Source: Burkholderiaceae bacterium
Lineage (GTDB): Bacteria; Pseudomonadota; Gammaproteobacteria; Burkholderiales; Burkholderiaceae_D
Direction: 5' to 3'
Length of the DNA: 34,520 nucleotides
Assembly (NCBI GenBank): GCA_019751755.1
Contig: JAIENA010000346.1
Location: 1 to 34,520 of the forward strand
Positions 8,329 through 15,957 of the stretch are shown piece after piece. The translations under genes and the position numbers were made by a program. A model generated the notes under the pieces. The model saw only the letters and a list, made by a program, of their open reading frames with translations. It did no database searches and had not been told where the DNA came from. Positions within the stretch are counted from its first letter, which is position 1. Every line of letters starts with the position of its first letter.

Positions 8329-9664
8329 GACGCGCCTCCCCGGCCAACCGGGGCAACTTGACGCCCTTGGTCAGCATGATGTGCACTTCGCGCTTGGCGT
8401 TCACTTCAACGACGGGGAAGGTCGCCTCGGCCAGCTTGATGTAGTAGTTGGCGAGATTGTCCAACGCGCGCCCCACGCCGCCGGCGACACCGCGCTGCAT
8501 CCGGTCGCCCAGCCCCTCCTGGCTGGTGGCGAGCGTGCCGAACGGGGTCGCGGTAAACGTCGAGCCGCCTTGCGCAAACCCCTGGCCGATGCCGCTGACG
8601 ATACCGGCGCGCAGGGCATTGGCCAGCATCTGGCCCTGCATGGTGACCAGCCGGCCCTGTACCCCCAGCATGCCGTCCTCGCCCAACACATTGCCTTCGA
8701 TCTTCACTTCCAAGGGCTGCGGCCGACCGTCGCGGCGGATGCAGGACAGGTTGACGGTGCGCATGTACGCGCGCGAGTCACTGACCCGGCCGTAGCCGGA
8801 CGCGATGACGAAGCATTCCCTGACCTCGCCGCGATAGTGGTTCGGTAACACCGCGTTGTCCAACAGGCGGATCAGCACCGGCAAGGGATCGCCCTGCGCC
8901 TGGCCACCGGTCGGCGCCATGATGCCAGTCAACAACTCACCCCGGATAAAGCCCACCGGCAGGTAGGTTTCCAGCGTGCCATCGTCGTCCTGCGCATCCT
9001 CGCTCCCGCCCTCGCCCTCGCCTTTCGCCGCCTTGGCGGCGGGACCCGGCGCGGCCAGGTTGACCCGGACCAGCGCCGGTGGCGGCTCGGCCTGCGACGC
9101 GGTTCCCGATACCGGCACCGGGAGCGGCGCGGCGGGTGTTCCGGGCGGGAAGCCTGGCATGTCCGACGGGCCAACCTGCGGGCGTGGGCCTTGCGCCGCC
9201 GCCGACGGCATCACTGGCGGCCTCATCTGCGCCGACGCGCGCTCCGGCGCCACTGGCAAGGCGGGCGCCACGGCCGCCTCGGGACCCGGCTCCTGCTGCC
9301 GCCGCTCGACTTCGGCAAGGCGCTCCATCAGCGACTGCTCGCCCGCCTTGCGCTCGGCGTTGATGCGTTCCTGCGCTTCCTTGTCCACCGTGTACTGGGC
9401 CAACGCCTTGCCGGCCGTGCCCACCCACTGGTCCACCGGATCAACACGCAAGGGCGTGACACCGTCCTGTTCGGGCTTGACCACGGTTTTCCCCTTGCCG
9501 CGCTCGGGCGCTGGCGTCGCCCGGGACGTGTCGCCCGCCGACAACGCCAGGACCAGCCAGAAGATGCCGACCCCGCTGGCGAGAATGCCCACCGCCATCA
9601 GGTATTGCTGCTGGCGCGGCGCCAGGCGGCTTGCCAGCTTGTGCCATTTTTCAGGTAGCTTCAT
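8312..9664 (-). CDS. traB: TraB, inner-membrane scaffold protein (VirB10 family)
   Basis: This 450-aa protein spans from the inner membrane to the outer-membrane core of the type IV secretion channel. It has a short cytoplasmic start, a membrane segment at about 21-42 and a coiled-coil stretch ([19 protein letters not shown], then a second charged helix) near 100-140. A long proline-rich linker follows, and then a VirB10/TrbI-like domain from about 235 containing [24 protein letters not shown] 9664 overlaps the traK stop as ATGA (9661-9664). The frame extends about 70 codons further upstream through traK, and that extension was rejected. TraB is the usual partner of TraK and TraV. Confidence 0.94.
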   Translation of the reverse strand: MKLPEKWHKLASRLAPRQQQYLMAVGILASGVGIFWLVLALSAGDTSRATPAPERGKGKTVVKPEQDGVTPLRVDPVDQWVGTAGKALAQYTVDKEAQERINAERKAGEQSLMERLAEVERRQQEPGPEAAVAPALPVAPERASAQMRPPVMPSAAAQGPRPQVGPSDMPGFPPGTPAAPLPVPVSGTASQAEPPPALVRVNLAAPGPAAKAAKGEGEGGSEDAQDDDGTLETYLPVGFIRGELLTGIMAPTGGQAQGDPLPVLIRLLDNAVLPNHYRGEVRECFVIASGYGRVSDSRAYMRTVNLSCIRRDGRPQPLEVKIEGNVLGEDGMLGVQGRLVTMQGQMLANALRAGIVSGIGQGFAQGGSTFTATPFGTLATSQEGLGDRMQRGVAGGVGRALDNLANYYIKLAEATFPVVEVNAKREVHIMLTKGVKLPRLAGEARHAVDD

Positions 9665-10467
9665 GGCGCGTCCTCCCCACCACGGATCACGTACACCAGC
9701 GTCGTCTCGCCCGGACGCAGATTGTGTTGTTCGATGGCCACCGCCATCACGCCGTCGCGGTCGAACTCCCGCTCGGCCAGCACCATGGCCGCCGTGCCGA
9801 CGTTGCGCAGACGGTAGGTGTCGCCCACCAGGGCGTTGCCCTGGTGCTGGCGTATCAGCCGCAGGTCGGCTTCCTGCCATAACGGCCGCGCGACGTCCAT
9901 GCGTTCGACCTGCACACCGGCGGACTCGCGCCCCGCCGCCATGGCGACGAGCATGTCCTTTAAGGCCCGCACATGTCCAGCCGCGCGTTGGCGCGCGCTC
10001 TTCGGCGCCAGTTCGCCCGCATCGAGGCGCCGGTCGCGCAGCACCAGCGTCTCGGGCGCCATCTGCGCCGGACGCAGCAGCAAGGTGTAGGTCGCGCGCG
10101 GCGAGGAGACAAACAGGTTGATCGGCTTGGCGGCGAGCGACGCGGCCGGACGCACGTAGATTTCGCCCTTATCGAGATCGCAATTGAGCATGACATCCCC
10201 GCGCGGGTTCACGGCGGGCGACGCCAGTGGCCCCGCCGGTTGCGCTCCCGCGGCAGCCGGTCCCGCGCCGTCGCAATTGCTGCTTGAGTGGATGTTGCCC
10301 ACGACGTTGATGATCCGTTGTCCGACCAGCCTGATGCGGGTCGGGGCATCGCTGGCGATGGCCGCCTCCATGGTATCGCCGTCGCGCACGTCGCGCGGCT
10401 GCCCCGCGTGGACGCCAACCGTCCAGCACAGCAGGCCAAGCGGCAAGATGATGCGCTTGCTGTTCAT
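9661..10467 (-). CDS. traK: TraK, secretin-like outer-core protein (VirB9-like)
   Basis: This 268-aa exported protein has a signal peptide of about 21 residues (MNSKRIILPLGLLCWTVGVHA). It is followed by the N-terminal TraK domain with the early motif VRDGDTMEAAIASD and, near residues 45-60, RIRLVGQRIINVVGN. The C-terminal part contains VGDTYRLRNVGTAAMVLAER and ends with LRPGETTLVYVIRGG, typical of the family. It forms the outer-membrane core ring with TraV and TraB. The start at ATG 10467 overlaps the traE stop as ATGA, and the stop overlaps the traB start the same way. Confidence 0.94.
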   Translation of the reverse strand: MNSKRIILPLGLLCWTVGVHAGQPRDVRDGDTMEAAIASDAPTRIRLVGQRIINVVGNIHSSSNCDGAGPAAAGAQPAGPLASPAVNPRGDVMLNCDLDKGEIYVRPAASLAAKPINLFVSSPRATYTLLLRPAQMAPETLVLRDRRLDAGELAPKSARQRAAGHVRALKDMLVAMAAGRESAGVQVERMDVARPLWQEADLRLIRQHQGNALVGDTYRLRNVGTAAMVLAEREFDRDGVMAVAIEQHNLRPGETTLVYVIRGGEDAP

Positions 10468-11021
10468 GGTGACTCTCCCTGGAATGTCTTCAGTTGGGTG
10501 CGCCCGCCGCGATAGTGGAAGACGGCGCGGAAGCGCTTTTGTCGCAGCGAGGTCTCTTGTCCATTGACGAGCGTACGCAAGCGGCCGGTCAGCAGCACCG
10601 TCTGCGTATCCTCGTCGGGCTCCAGTTGTTGCAGCTGGAAATAGGTGCTGCCGTTCATCTTGCGCAGCCGCTCGGCCTCCAGTTCCATCTGCAACTTGAG
10701 CGCCTGGTAGTCTTCCGGCGCGACGAAACTCAGTAAGGCATTCTTCTTCCATTCGACCGAGGCCGGCGTGAGGTCCAGCATCAGCCACGCGACGTAGCCG
10801 CCCATCTGCTCCAAATAGGCGCTGGAGACGCGCTCGCCCGAGACCCAGAACGACTTGGCGACCTGGGGCGGCACCACGACGATGCGCTGCGCCCCCACCA
10901 GCGCATAGGCGATCGCCAGCGCGATCACCAGGCACACGCACAACATGCCCAAAGCGATGCGTTGGCTGCGGATGCGCGAGCGCAGTTCGCGCAAGTCATC
11001 CTGGTATCGAATATGGTCCAT
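10464..11021 (-). CDS. traE: TraE, inner-membrane pilus assembly protein (VirB8-like)
   Basis: This 185-aa protein has an N-terminal basic/charged helix, a single membrane segment at about 23-45 (IALGMLCVCLVIALAIAYAL) and a periplasmic domain with the pattern VVVPPQVAKSFWVSGERVS and YLEQMGGYVAWLMLDLTP that identifies TraE. TraE is the VirB8-like component of F-type systems. ATG 11021 is ten bases after the traL stop, and the 3' end overlaps traK by ATGA. Length matches the family (about 190 aa). Confidence 0.95.
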   Translation of the reverse strand: MDHIRYQDDLRELRSRIRSQRIALGMLCVCLVIALAIAYALVGAQRIVVVPPQVAKSFWVSGERVSSAYLEQMGGYVAWLMLDLTPASVEWKKNALLSFVAPEDYQALKLQMELEAERLRKMNGSTYFQLQQLEPDEDTQTVLLTGRLRTLVNGQETSLRQKRFRAVFHYRGGRTQLKTFQGESP

Positions 11022-11030
11022 GTCGTTTCC

Positions 11031-11330
11031 TCAGCCCACCATGCGGCGGAGATGCGAAGGCGGGGTGGCCCGCATCGAACTCAACGGATTGGTCGGCAAA
11101 TGCCAGCACAGCCAGTGCAAGGGATAGGCCGCATGCTTGTCGGCCTTGGCGCGCGCCATCTTGCGCGACAGGTAAATGCCCAGCGCGCCAGCCGCGCAAA
11201 ACGCCCAGAGCGAACCGGCAAGGTAGCCAACGAACAGCATGAAGAGGAACGGGGCGGCCACATCGACATCCCACAGACCAATCTTCCACTGGTCGTCCAG
11301 TCGGCGCGGAATGTAGGTATCGGCCAGCAT
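11031..11330 (-). CDS. traL: TraL, inner-membrane protein
   Basis: This 99-aa protein of the TraL family begins with the conserved MLADTYIPRRLDDQWKIGLW. It has a hydrophobic segment (about 26-53) that probably crosses the membrane twice, then a basic tail with WLCWHLPTNP. TraL is the VirB3-like partner of the TraC ATPase. AGGAGG lies a few bases upstream of ATG 11330. It sits 18 bases after the pilin gene and ten before traE, in the standard order A-L-E-K-B. Confidence 0.93.
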   Translation of the reverse strand: MLADTYIPRRLDDQWKIGLWDVDVAAPFLFMLFVGYLAGSLWAFCAAGALGIYLSRKMARAKADKHAAYPLHWLCWHLPTNPLSSMRATPPSHLRRMVG

Positions 11331-11348
11331 CCCGTCCCCCTCCTTGGG

Positions 11349-11708
11349 TCAGACCACCGCGCCCATGATCGCGCCCGCGATCACGAGGCCGACGGCGGCA
11401 AAGATAGACAGTCCGACATAAAACAGCACCGGACCGAAGTTGCGCAACGCGGCCAGCGAGATCAGCGCCACCACGAAGCCGATGAAGCCCACCAGCGCCT
11501 TGATCCCCGGCGCCAGACCGGCGAGTTGCGTCAGCGCCGAGACCAACGGGCCGGTCAGGTCGGAAAAGGTGACCAGGTCGAGGGCCTGGCCTGGTGCGGC
11601 GACCATCAGGCCCAGCAGCATCGCCGTGAACAGCGCAACCGCGCCGCCGCCTTTTCGTGGCAGGCGCCACGGGGTGGGCGCGTTGGCCCACGTATTAATC
11701 GTACTCAT
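11349..11708 (-). CDS. traA: TraA-like F-type prepilin
   Basis: This 119-aa protein is placed and shaped like F prepilin. A long basic leader (MSTINTWANAPTPWRLPRKG) and hydrophobic stretch end in an Ala-x-Ala-like site near APGQALDL. The predicted mature protein is about 77 residues: an amphipathic start, a first membrane helix (ALVGFIGFVVALISLAAL), a short loop with RNFGP and a second helix (VLFYVGLSIFAAVGLVIAGAI). This matches the two-helix hairpin of F-type pilins. GAGGAG precedes ATG 11708. The S26 peptidase at 2.3-2.9 kb is the candidate processing enzyme. The function call rests on architecture and position more than on sequence identity. Confidence 0.82.
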   Translation of the reverse strand: MSTINTWANAPTPWRLPRKGGGAVALFTAMLLGLMVAAPGQALDLVTFSDLTGPLVSALTQLAGLAPGIKALVGFIGFVVALISLAALRNFGPVLFYVGLSIFAAVGLVIAGAIMGAVV

Positions 11709-11775
11709 GCAAGTCTCCTCAAAATAATCAGCATTGCGCGCGTTGCCGTACTCGCCCGGCGCGCGGTATCCGGGC

Positions 11776-11913
11776 CTAGAACATGGCGGGCGGACCTCGC
11801 GCCGCCCCCCGCCTGCGCAACCGCCAGCGCGGCGGATGATTGCCGCGCGGCCGTGTCCATGGCCAGGGAAGCGCCTTCGCGCGCGTTTCAAAGCGAATTC
11901 TGCCCATCGTCAT
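11776..11913 (-). CDS. Possible 45-aa arginine-rich protein coupled to the OmpA-like gene
   Basis: The OmpA-like lipoprotein gene ends in TGA at 11912-11910, overlapped by an ATG at 11913 as ATGA, the same coupling used by most neighbours. The short frame encodes MTMGRIRFETRAKALPWPWT followed by an arginine- and proline-rich tail that ends AMF. It lies in the roughly 200-base gap before the pilin gene. Its high arginine content is also what random GC-rich frames look like, so it may not be a real protein. No family is recognised. Confidence 0.3.
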   Translation of the reverse strand: MTMGRIRFETRAKALPWPWTRPRGNHPPRWRLRRRGAARGPPAMF

Positions 11914-12563
11914 CGCGGAACCTCCATCAACGGTTGCAAGGTCACTTCGGCGCGGCGGTTGGCCTGGCGTCCGGCGACGGTGGCGTTGTCGCCCACGTAG
12001 CAGCACACGCCACGCCCTTGCCACGACAGGCGCGCCGGCGCCACGCCCAACCGGTCGCGGAGATGGTCGGCAACCACACGGGCGCGCGCGCTGGCCAGGC
12101 GATGGTTCAGCGCTTCGGCGCCAACATCGTCGGTGCGGCCGGCGATCATGATCCGGCCCGCCCGTCCTGCCCGGGCGGTCCATTGCGCGAGCTGTTGCCC
12201 AGCATGGGCGTCCAGCACCGCCGACCCGGTCCTGAATTGCAGCACCAGCGGGGGCCGTGTCGCCACGGGCGGCATCGGTGCGGTCGGGTTGTCGCCAGGG
12301 CCCGGGCGCGCAACTGGATTTCCCGGAGTGGCCGGCGTCTTGGGTGTCACGTCCGGACAGACCGGCGCCAGGCAAAAGCCGTAGTAGCGGGCATCGCCAT
12401 ACCCCAGCTGCGCAATGCGGTAGCTTGCTGCCGGGCTTGGGGCACGCGCCGCCGTGGCGACGGGATGCGGGTCCAGGCTTGCACAGGCAGCGAGCAACGC
12501 AGGCAGGGCCAGGGTTCCCGTCATGCCGGCGCACCGCCGCGCATTTACTTTCAAGGTGGTCAT
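11910..12563 (-). CDS. OmpA-domain lipoprotein
   Basis: This is a 217-aa lipoprotein. Its signal peptide ends in LAAC (lipidated C27), followed by a low-complexity proline/alanine region. The C-terminal OmpA-like peptidoglycan-binding domain (about 105-210) shows VLQFRTGSAVLDAHAGQQL, IMIAGRTDDVGAEALNHRLA, ARARVVADHL and the closing NRRAEVTL. It probably anchors the transfer apparatus or outer membrane to the cell wall. ATG 12563 overlaps the transglycosylase stop by ATGA, so a cell-wall opening enzyme and a cell-wall binding lipoprotein are made together. Two cysteines in GRGVCCYVGDN are unusual for the domain. Confidence 0.85.
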   Translation of the reverse strand: MTTLKVNARRCAGMTGTLALPALLAACASLDPHPVATAARAPSPAASYRIAQLGYGDARYYGFCLAPVCPDVTPKTPATPGNPVARPGPGDNPTAPMPPVATRPPLVLQFRTGSAVLDAHAGQQLAQWTARAGRAGRIMIAGRTDDVGAEALNHRLASARARVVADHLRDRLGVAPARLSWQGRGVCCYVGDNATVAGRQANRRAEVTLQPLMEVPR

Positions 12564-13078
12564 GGCATCCTCACAGCGTAGAGAGGGGCCGCAGCGAGCA
12601 ATGGGGATTGTTGTTCCGGCTTGGCCGGCGCCATGCGCCGCGCCAACGCCCAATAGAAGCGCCACGCGTAGCGGATGCGCACGCGCAGGCATTGCTCCAC
12701 GGTCAGCGTGACGCAGGAGGCGTTGTAGGCGCCAATGGCTTCCCAGGTCGGTCCATAGCGGTTCACTTTCTCGGCCAGGATGCGTGCGCCGGCGTCGATA
12801 TTCGTGCACGGGTCCAGCAGCGTCTTTTCCGTGACGCCCAGGTTGCGCAGCATGCGCTCATTGGAGTTGATTTGCATGAGCCCGATATCGACCGTTCCGG
12901 TGCGATGGCGGTGGCTGTCGTTGACCACCAATGGGTTCATGCCGGATTCGACATCGGCAATGGACTGCAACCAGACGACAGGTAGATTGTGTCTGGCCGC
13001 CGCCTGCTCCCAGCAGGCACTGGACACGCCCGGCATGGCAGCCAGCAGCGGCAAGATTGAACGAATGAAGGGTCGCAT
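12560..13078 (-). CDS. Lytic transglycosylase (VirB1-like, SLT domain)
   Basis: This is a 172-aa exported muramidase that opens peptidoglycan locally for assembly of the transfer channel. A signal peptide (1-21, MPGVSSA end) is followed by the SLT core. Catalytic E44 lies in SIADVESGMNP, then GTVDIGLMQINS (62-72), and the AYN motif in AIGAYNAS (115-121). GGGAGG precedes ATG 13078. Typical F operons have such a gene (orf169/P19) next to the regulatory end, which is consistent here. The C-terminus carries a basic helix (RVRIRYAWRFYWALARRM). Confidence 0.92.
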   Translation of the reverse strand: MRPFIRSILPLLAAMPGVSSACWEQAAARHNLPVVWLQSIADVESGMNPLVVNDSHRHRTGTVDIGLMQINSNERMLRNLGVTEKTLLDPCTNIDAGARILAEKVNRYGPTWEAIGAYNASCVTLTVEQCLRVRIRYAWRFYWALARRMAPAKPEQQSPLLAAAPLYAVRMP

Positions 13079-13210
13079 GTACGCCTCCCGGCTAAGCCCG
13101 ATATGGAATCAGCCTCGCTTGATGCGAGGAGTTGGGTGACTTCGGGTCAGCCGGCGGTAGCCAGGCGGGGTTGATTGCGGGGTGTGCGCCTCACGGGCGC
13201 GTACTTCACA

Positions 13211-13714
13211 TTATTTGGACTGAGTGGCGGCGCGGCGGGCGATGTTGCGGCGGGCCTGCTCGAACAGCTTGTCCTTCGCGCCATCCTGTTCCATCGCCAG
13301 CGCCACGCACGCGGTCGTAAAATGATCGAGCTTGAATTGCGGATGCGGGTGCCGGTTCTGCTCGGACTTCTGCAAAGCCAGCAGCAGCTCATATTGTTCA
13401 CGCCACATGTCTTCCTGCCGGCGCGCCGTGCTCTGGTCGCGCAGCACGAGGCGCGTGTGCAGGAAAGTGAAGATGCGCAGATCCGCACCCGGACGGCTGA
13501 AGACCAGCGACACGCAGGCACTGATCAGATCCGGATAGCGCAGCTTGGGAGAACTGTTGCCGGCATCGTTGTACAGCGCTTCGAGCCAGGCATATTCATC
13601 CAGCCAGACGCGCGTGCCAACCGTGAAGGCATTGCGCGCATCCGGCGGCATCATGCCCTGCTCGCGCCGCGTCAACCTTGGCGCCAGATCAACTGCAATA
13701 TGCGTGGTAGTCAT
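13211..13714 (-). CDS. Unknown 167-aa protein with an internal duplication, head of the pilus operon
   Basis: No family is recognised. I start it at ATG 13714, which has GAGG eight bases upstream, and reject the 22-codon extension. The protein contains two similar blocks. In residues 37-71 a W..DEY.WLEAL segment is followed by PDLISACVSLV. In residues 104-140 a W.EQYELLLAL segment is followed by HFTTACVALA. Each looks like a helix pair, so the protein may be a tandem helical, perhaps DNA-binding, domain (inference). It is soluble and charged, with no signal. It is the first gene of the pilus gene run and lies next to the cargo insertion, 130 bases before the transglycosylase. Confidence 0.75.
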   Translation of the reverse strand: MTTTHIAVDLAPRLTRREQGMMPPDARNAFTVGTRVWLDEYAWLEALYNDAGNSSPKLRYPDLISACVSLVFSRPGADLRIFTFLHTRLVLRDQSTARRQEDMWREQYELLLALQKSEQNRHPHPQFKLDHFTTACVALAMEQDGAKDKLFEQARRNIARRAATQSK

Positions 13715-13959
13715 TCGTTGCACCTCGTCATGAGCTACGGCAAGGAAAACTTGATGTGACGATGGTATGTGCATCCACATTTTTCCTCACCTCGGAATGA
13801 CGTCCATTTCCCCCATGTTTCCACATTAGCGCGCTGCCGTGCTGGTAATCCTAACCACCCCGCTGGGACGTCCGGCCACCGGGTTCGTCGCTGCCAGCGC
13901 GCATGACAATGCGATTGAACTCGCCGTATGCACTCCGTCCCCAGCCATCCGCTTGGATC
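13715..13959. other. Intergenic region upstream of the pilus operon
   Basis: These 245 bases separate the DUF262 cargo from the head of the pilus operon. No gene is seen. On the minus strand a TACCAT (13767-13762) could be a -10 element for the 167-aa gene, and CCACATTAGC (13821-13830) weakly resembles a motif found upstream of the FlhD-like gene. The left border of the DUF262 cargo must lie within this stretch, but no clear repeat marks it. Confidence 0.35.
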
Positions 13960-15957
13960 CTATGCGTCAAGGCTATTGACCAGAACCCTGACCATCTTCT
14001 CACCGTGCTGAGCAATAATCTCGGCATCCCATCTTTGGTGCTGGAGTGCAGCTTTCATCATGAGGTGCTGCTTGATGCTGTCGATGCGGTTGTTCTGGTA
14101 GTACTCGGTCTTCGACCTCGGCATTAAATTGCTGAGCCTCGAATTCTTGCTGTGACTAATCAGGCACAGGTTGCCAAATGCGTCGAGCACGGACGGCGCA
14201 AGCCTGGTCTGCCCTTCGATGGGGTTCTGCGGGTAAAAATGCTCCACCGAACTTCTGAACGTGAATTCAAAATCACGAACTTTGTCGTCCTGGTTTCGCA
14301 GCTCAACCCAGAGACGATAGTCCAGGAAATTGAAGATCAGGTTATTGTCGAGTTCGCCGTACGACAAGCCAGGCACACTCTGGCCAGTCGCCGGAAAATC
14401 GCCGTGCCGGGCATGGCACTCGCCATCGCGCTGGTAGACGATATCGTAGTATTGCGCCTTATTTTCACCGGCCAAGTGGCGGTCAAACACGAATGCTTTC
14501 GCCACCGACTCCAGGTAACGCAAGTATGCTCCTTCCTCGACGCGCGGCGCATCGTAAAGGTGTTTGAGCGCCGCATTCAGCCAATGCTTATAGACCAAAG
14601 TCGGTGTCGACACATGAAACGCCGACAGCAGCATGAGGATGCGGCGGTTGCCTGGATCACTTTCCGCTAGGTCGGGCGTGCCAAATGTATTCACATAGGA
14701 CATCTTTCCGGATCCGCGCTTCTCGCCCGGCGCGCTCCACTTGCATCGTTTGAGGCTCCATCCATCCTTGGCCTTGGCGAATTCACGCTTGATGACAAAT
14801 TGATCGAATAGGTATTTGCAGCGCAACAGGGCGAAGACGAATGCCTTGATCATCGCGACCGGATCGCCCGCCTTGAACAGATACGTGTCGAATGTCGATA
14901 TCAATGCCTTGTCATCCAGCGAGACATCTTCCCGGGTCATCACACGCAATACGTGCAGCAGAAAGTTAGGGAAATTGATCACGGAATGAAAACGCTCGGG
15001 CGTATCATCCATCTCATCCTGGGTGTCCTCTGTATTGCCTGACACAAGGCTGCCGGCGCCGAGGATTGCGTCGAGGGTCAACCCCTCCCGAGCGGAATCG
15101 CCCTGTGGCCATCCCACTACCTCGCACAGTTGCTTGAAGCCATCCACTTCAAATCCGCCCCAGTCGCCTTTTCCAAAAATCGCATCACGCTCGGCCGGCG
15201 TAAATCCCATTTGCACATAGCGCTCCATGTTGGCGCATGCCTCCCATACGGCATGTAGACATTGCCTGCTCCGCTCGGGTTCGGTATCGTCACTTAGGGC
15301 GTCCATCATGCGCGCCTTGAGGACCTCGTGCTTCTCGAGTTGCTCACCGCGACTGTTCATGATTTCAAAGTAATGGTTCAGGTCTGTCTGCGGCGGCACG
15401 CTCACACGCATCAATACGACATGGTTGAACAGATACCGGGTAAAGTCGCTCTGGTTGACGCCATTATCCGCAAGTTTGCGCGGGAGGATTTGCTGGATAA
15501 GCCGGTAGCCGTTCGCGATCGACTCGTTGATCTCATGCGGCGCAAGGTAACCTAAACGGTGTTGCTCGAATGCTCCCGCGAAAATTGCGGCGAATGTCTT
15601 CTGTGAGCGCGCCCGGCTTTCGAAACGGATGCGCAGCGCTTCATACCAATGCATGCCAGGTTCCCCGCTATTTCTCAGATGGGAAACCAACAAAGACAAG
15701 GTCGTCAGTCGCTGTTGACCATCGATCGTTTCAAATACCGTACCGCCAGACAGTAGTCGCTCAAACACCACCAGGGTGCCGATATAATAATTTTGCGGTG
15801 GGGCATTACATTTCGGCAGGTAATCAATCACGTCTTGAATCAACTGGGTGATCTCAGCCTCCCCCCAGGCATAGTTGCGTTGATAGATCGGGATCAGGTA
15901 GCTCACTCCCTCACCCAACAATTCCTGCACAGTGCGCTGGAAAATCTGTTCGCTCAT
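13960..15957 (-). CDS. DUF262/DUF1524 HNH-type protein (GmrSD-like restriction)
   Basis: This is a 665-aa protein. The N-terminal DUF262 domain has IPIYQRNYAW (22-31) and the nucleotide-binding signature DGQQR (79-83, in TIDGQQRLTTL), plus a FEIMNSRGEQLEKHEVLKA segment typical of the family. The C-terminal DUF1524 part carries an HNH-like nuclease signature near residues 570-620: SVEHFYPQNP with H573, then FGNLCLIS, then NSRLSNL. Proteins of this type include GmrSD and related NTP-dependent type IV restriction enzymes. The start overlaps the upstream DUF262 gene by ATGA (15954-15957), so the two act together. Base composition is clearly less GC-rich than the tra genes, marking acquired cargo. 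Confidence 0.88.
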   Translation of the reverse strand: MSEQIFQRTVQELLGEGVSYLIPIYQRNYAWGEAEITQLIQDVIDYLPKCNAPPQNYYIGTLVVFERLLSGGTVFETIDGQQRLTTLSLLVSHLRNSGEPGMHWYEALRIRFESRARSQKTFAAIFAGAFEQHRLGYLAPHEINESIANGYRLIQQILPRKLADNGVNQSDFTRYLFNHVVLMRVSVPPQTDLNHYFEIMNSRGEQLEKHEVLKARMMDALSDDTEPERSRQCLHAVWEACANMERYVQMGFTPAERDAIFGKGDWGGFEVDGFKQLCEVVGWPQGDSAREGLTLDAILGAGSLVSGNTEDTQDEMDDTPERFHSVINFPNFLLHVLRVMTREDVSLDDKALISTFDTYLFKAGDPVAMIKAFVFALLRCKYLFDQFVIKREFAKAKDGWSLKRCKWSAPGEKRGSGKMSYVNTFGTPDLAESDPGNRRILMLLSAFHVSTPTLVYKHWLNAALKHLYDAPRVEEGAYLRYLESVAKAFVFDRHLAGENKAQYYDIVYQRDGECHARHGDFPATGQSVPGLSYGELDNNLIFNFLDYRLWVELRNQDDKVRDFEFTFRSSVEHFYPQNPIEGQTRLAPSVLDAFGNLCLISHSKNSRLSNLMPRSKTEYYQNNRIDSIKQHLMMKAALQHQRWDAEIIAQHGEKMVRVLVNSLDA

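Noticed and set aside
10962..12581. Long plus-strand open frame (539 codons) opposite traE, traL, traA and the OmpA-like gene
   Set aside because: Antisense to several well-supported genes in GC-rich DNA. The product is rich in Arg, His and Gln with no recognisable domain.
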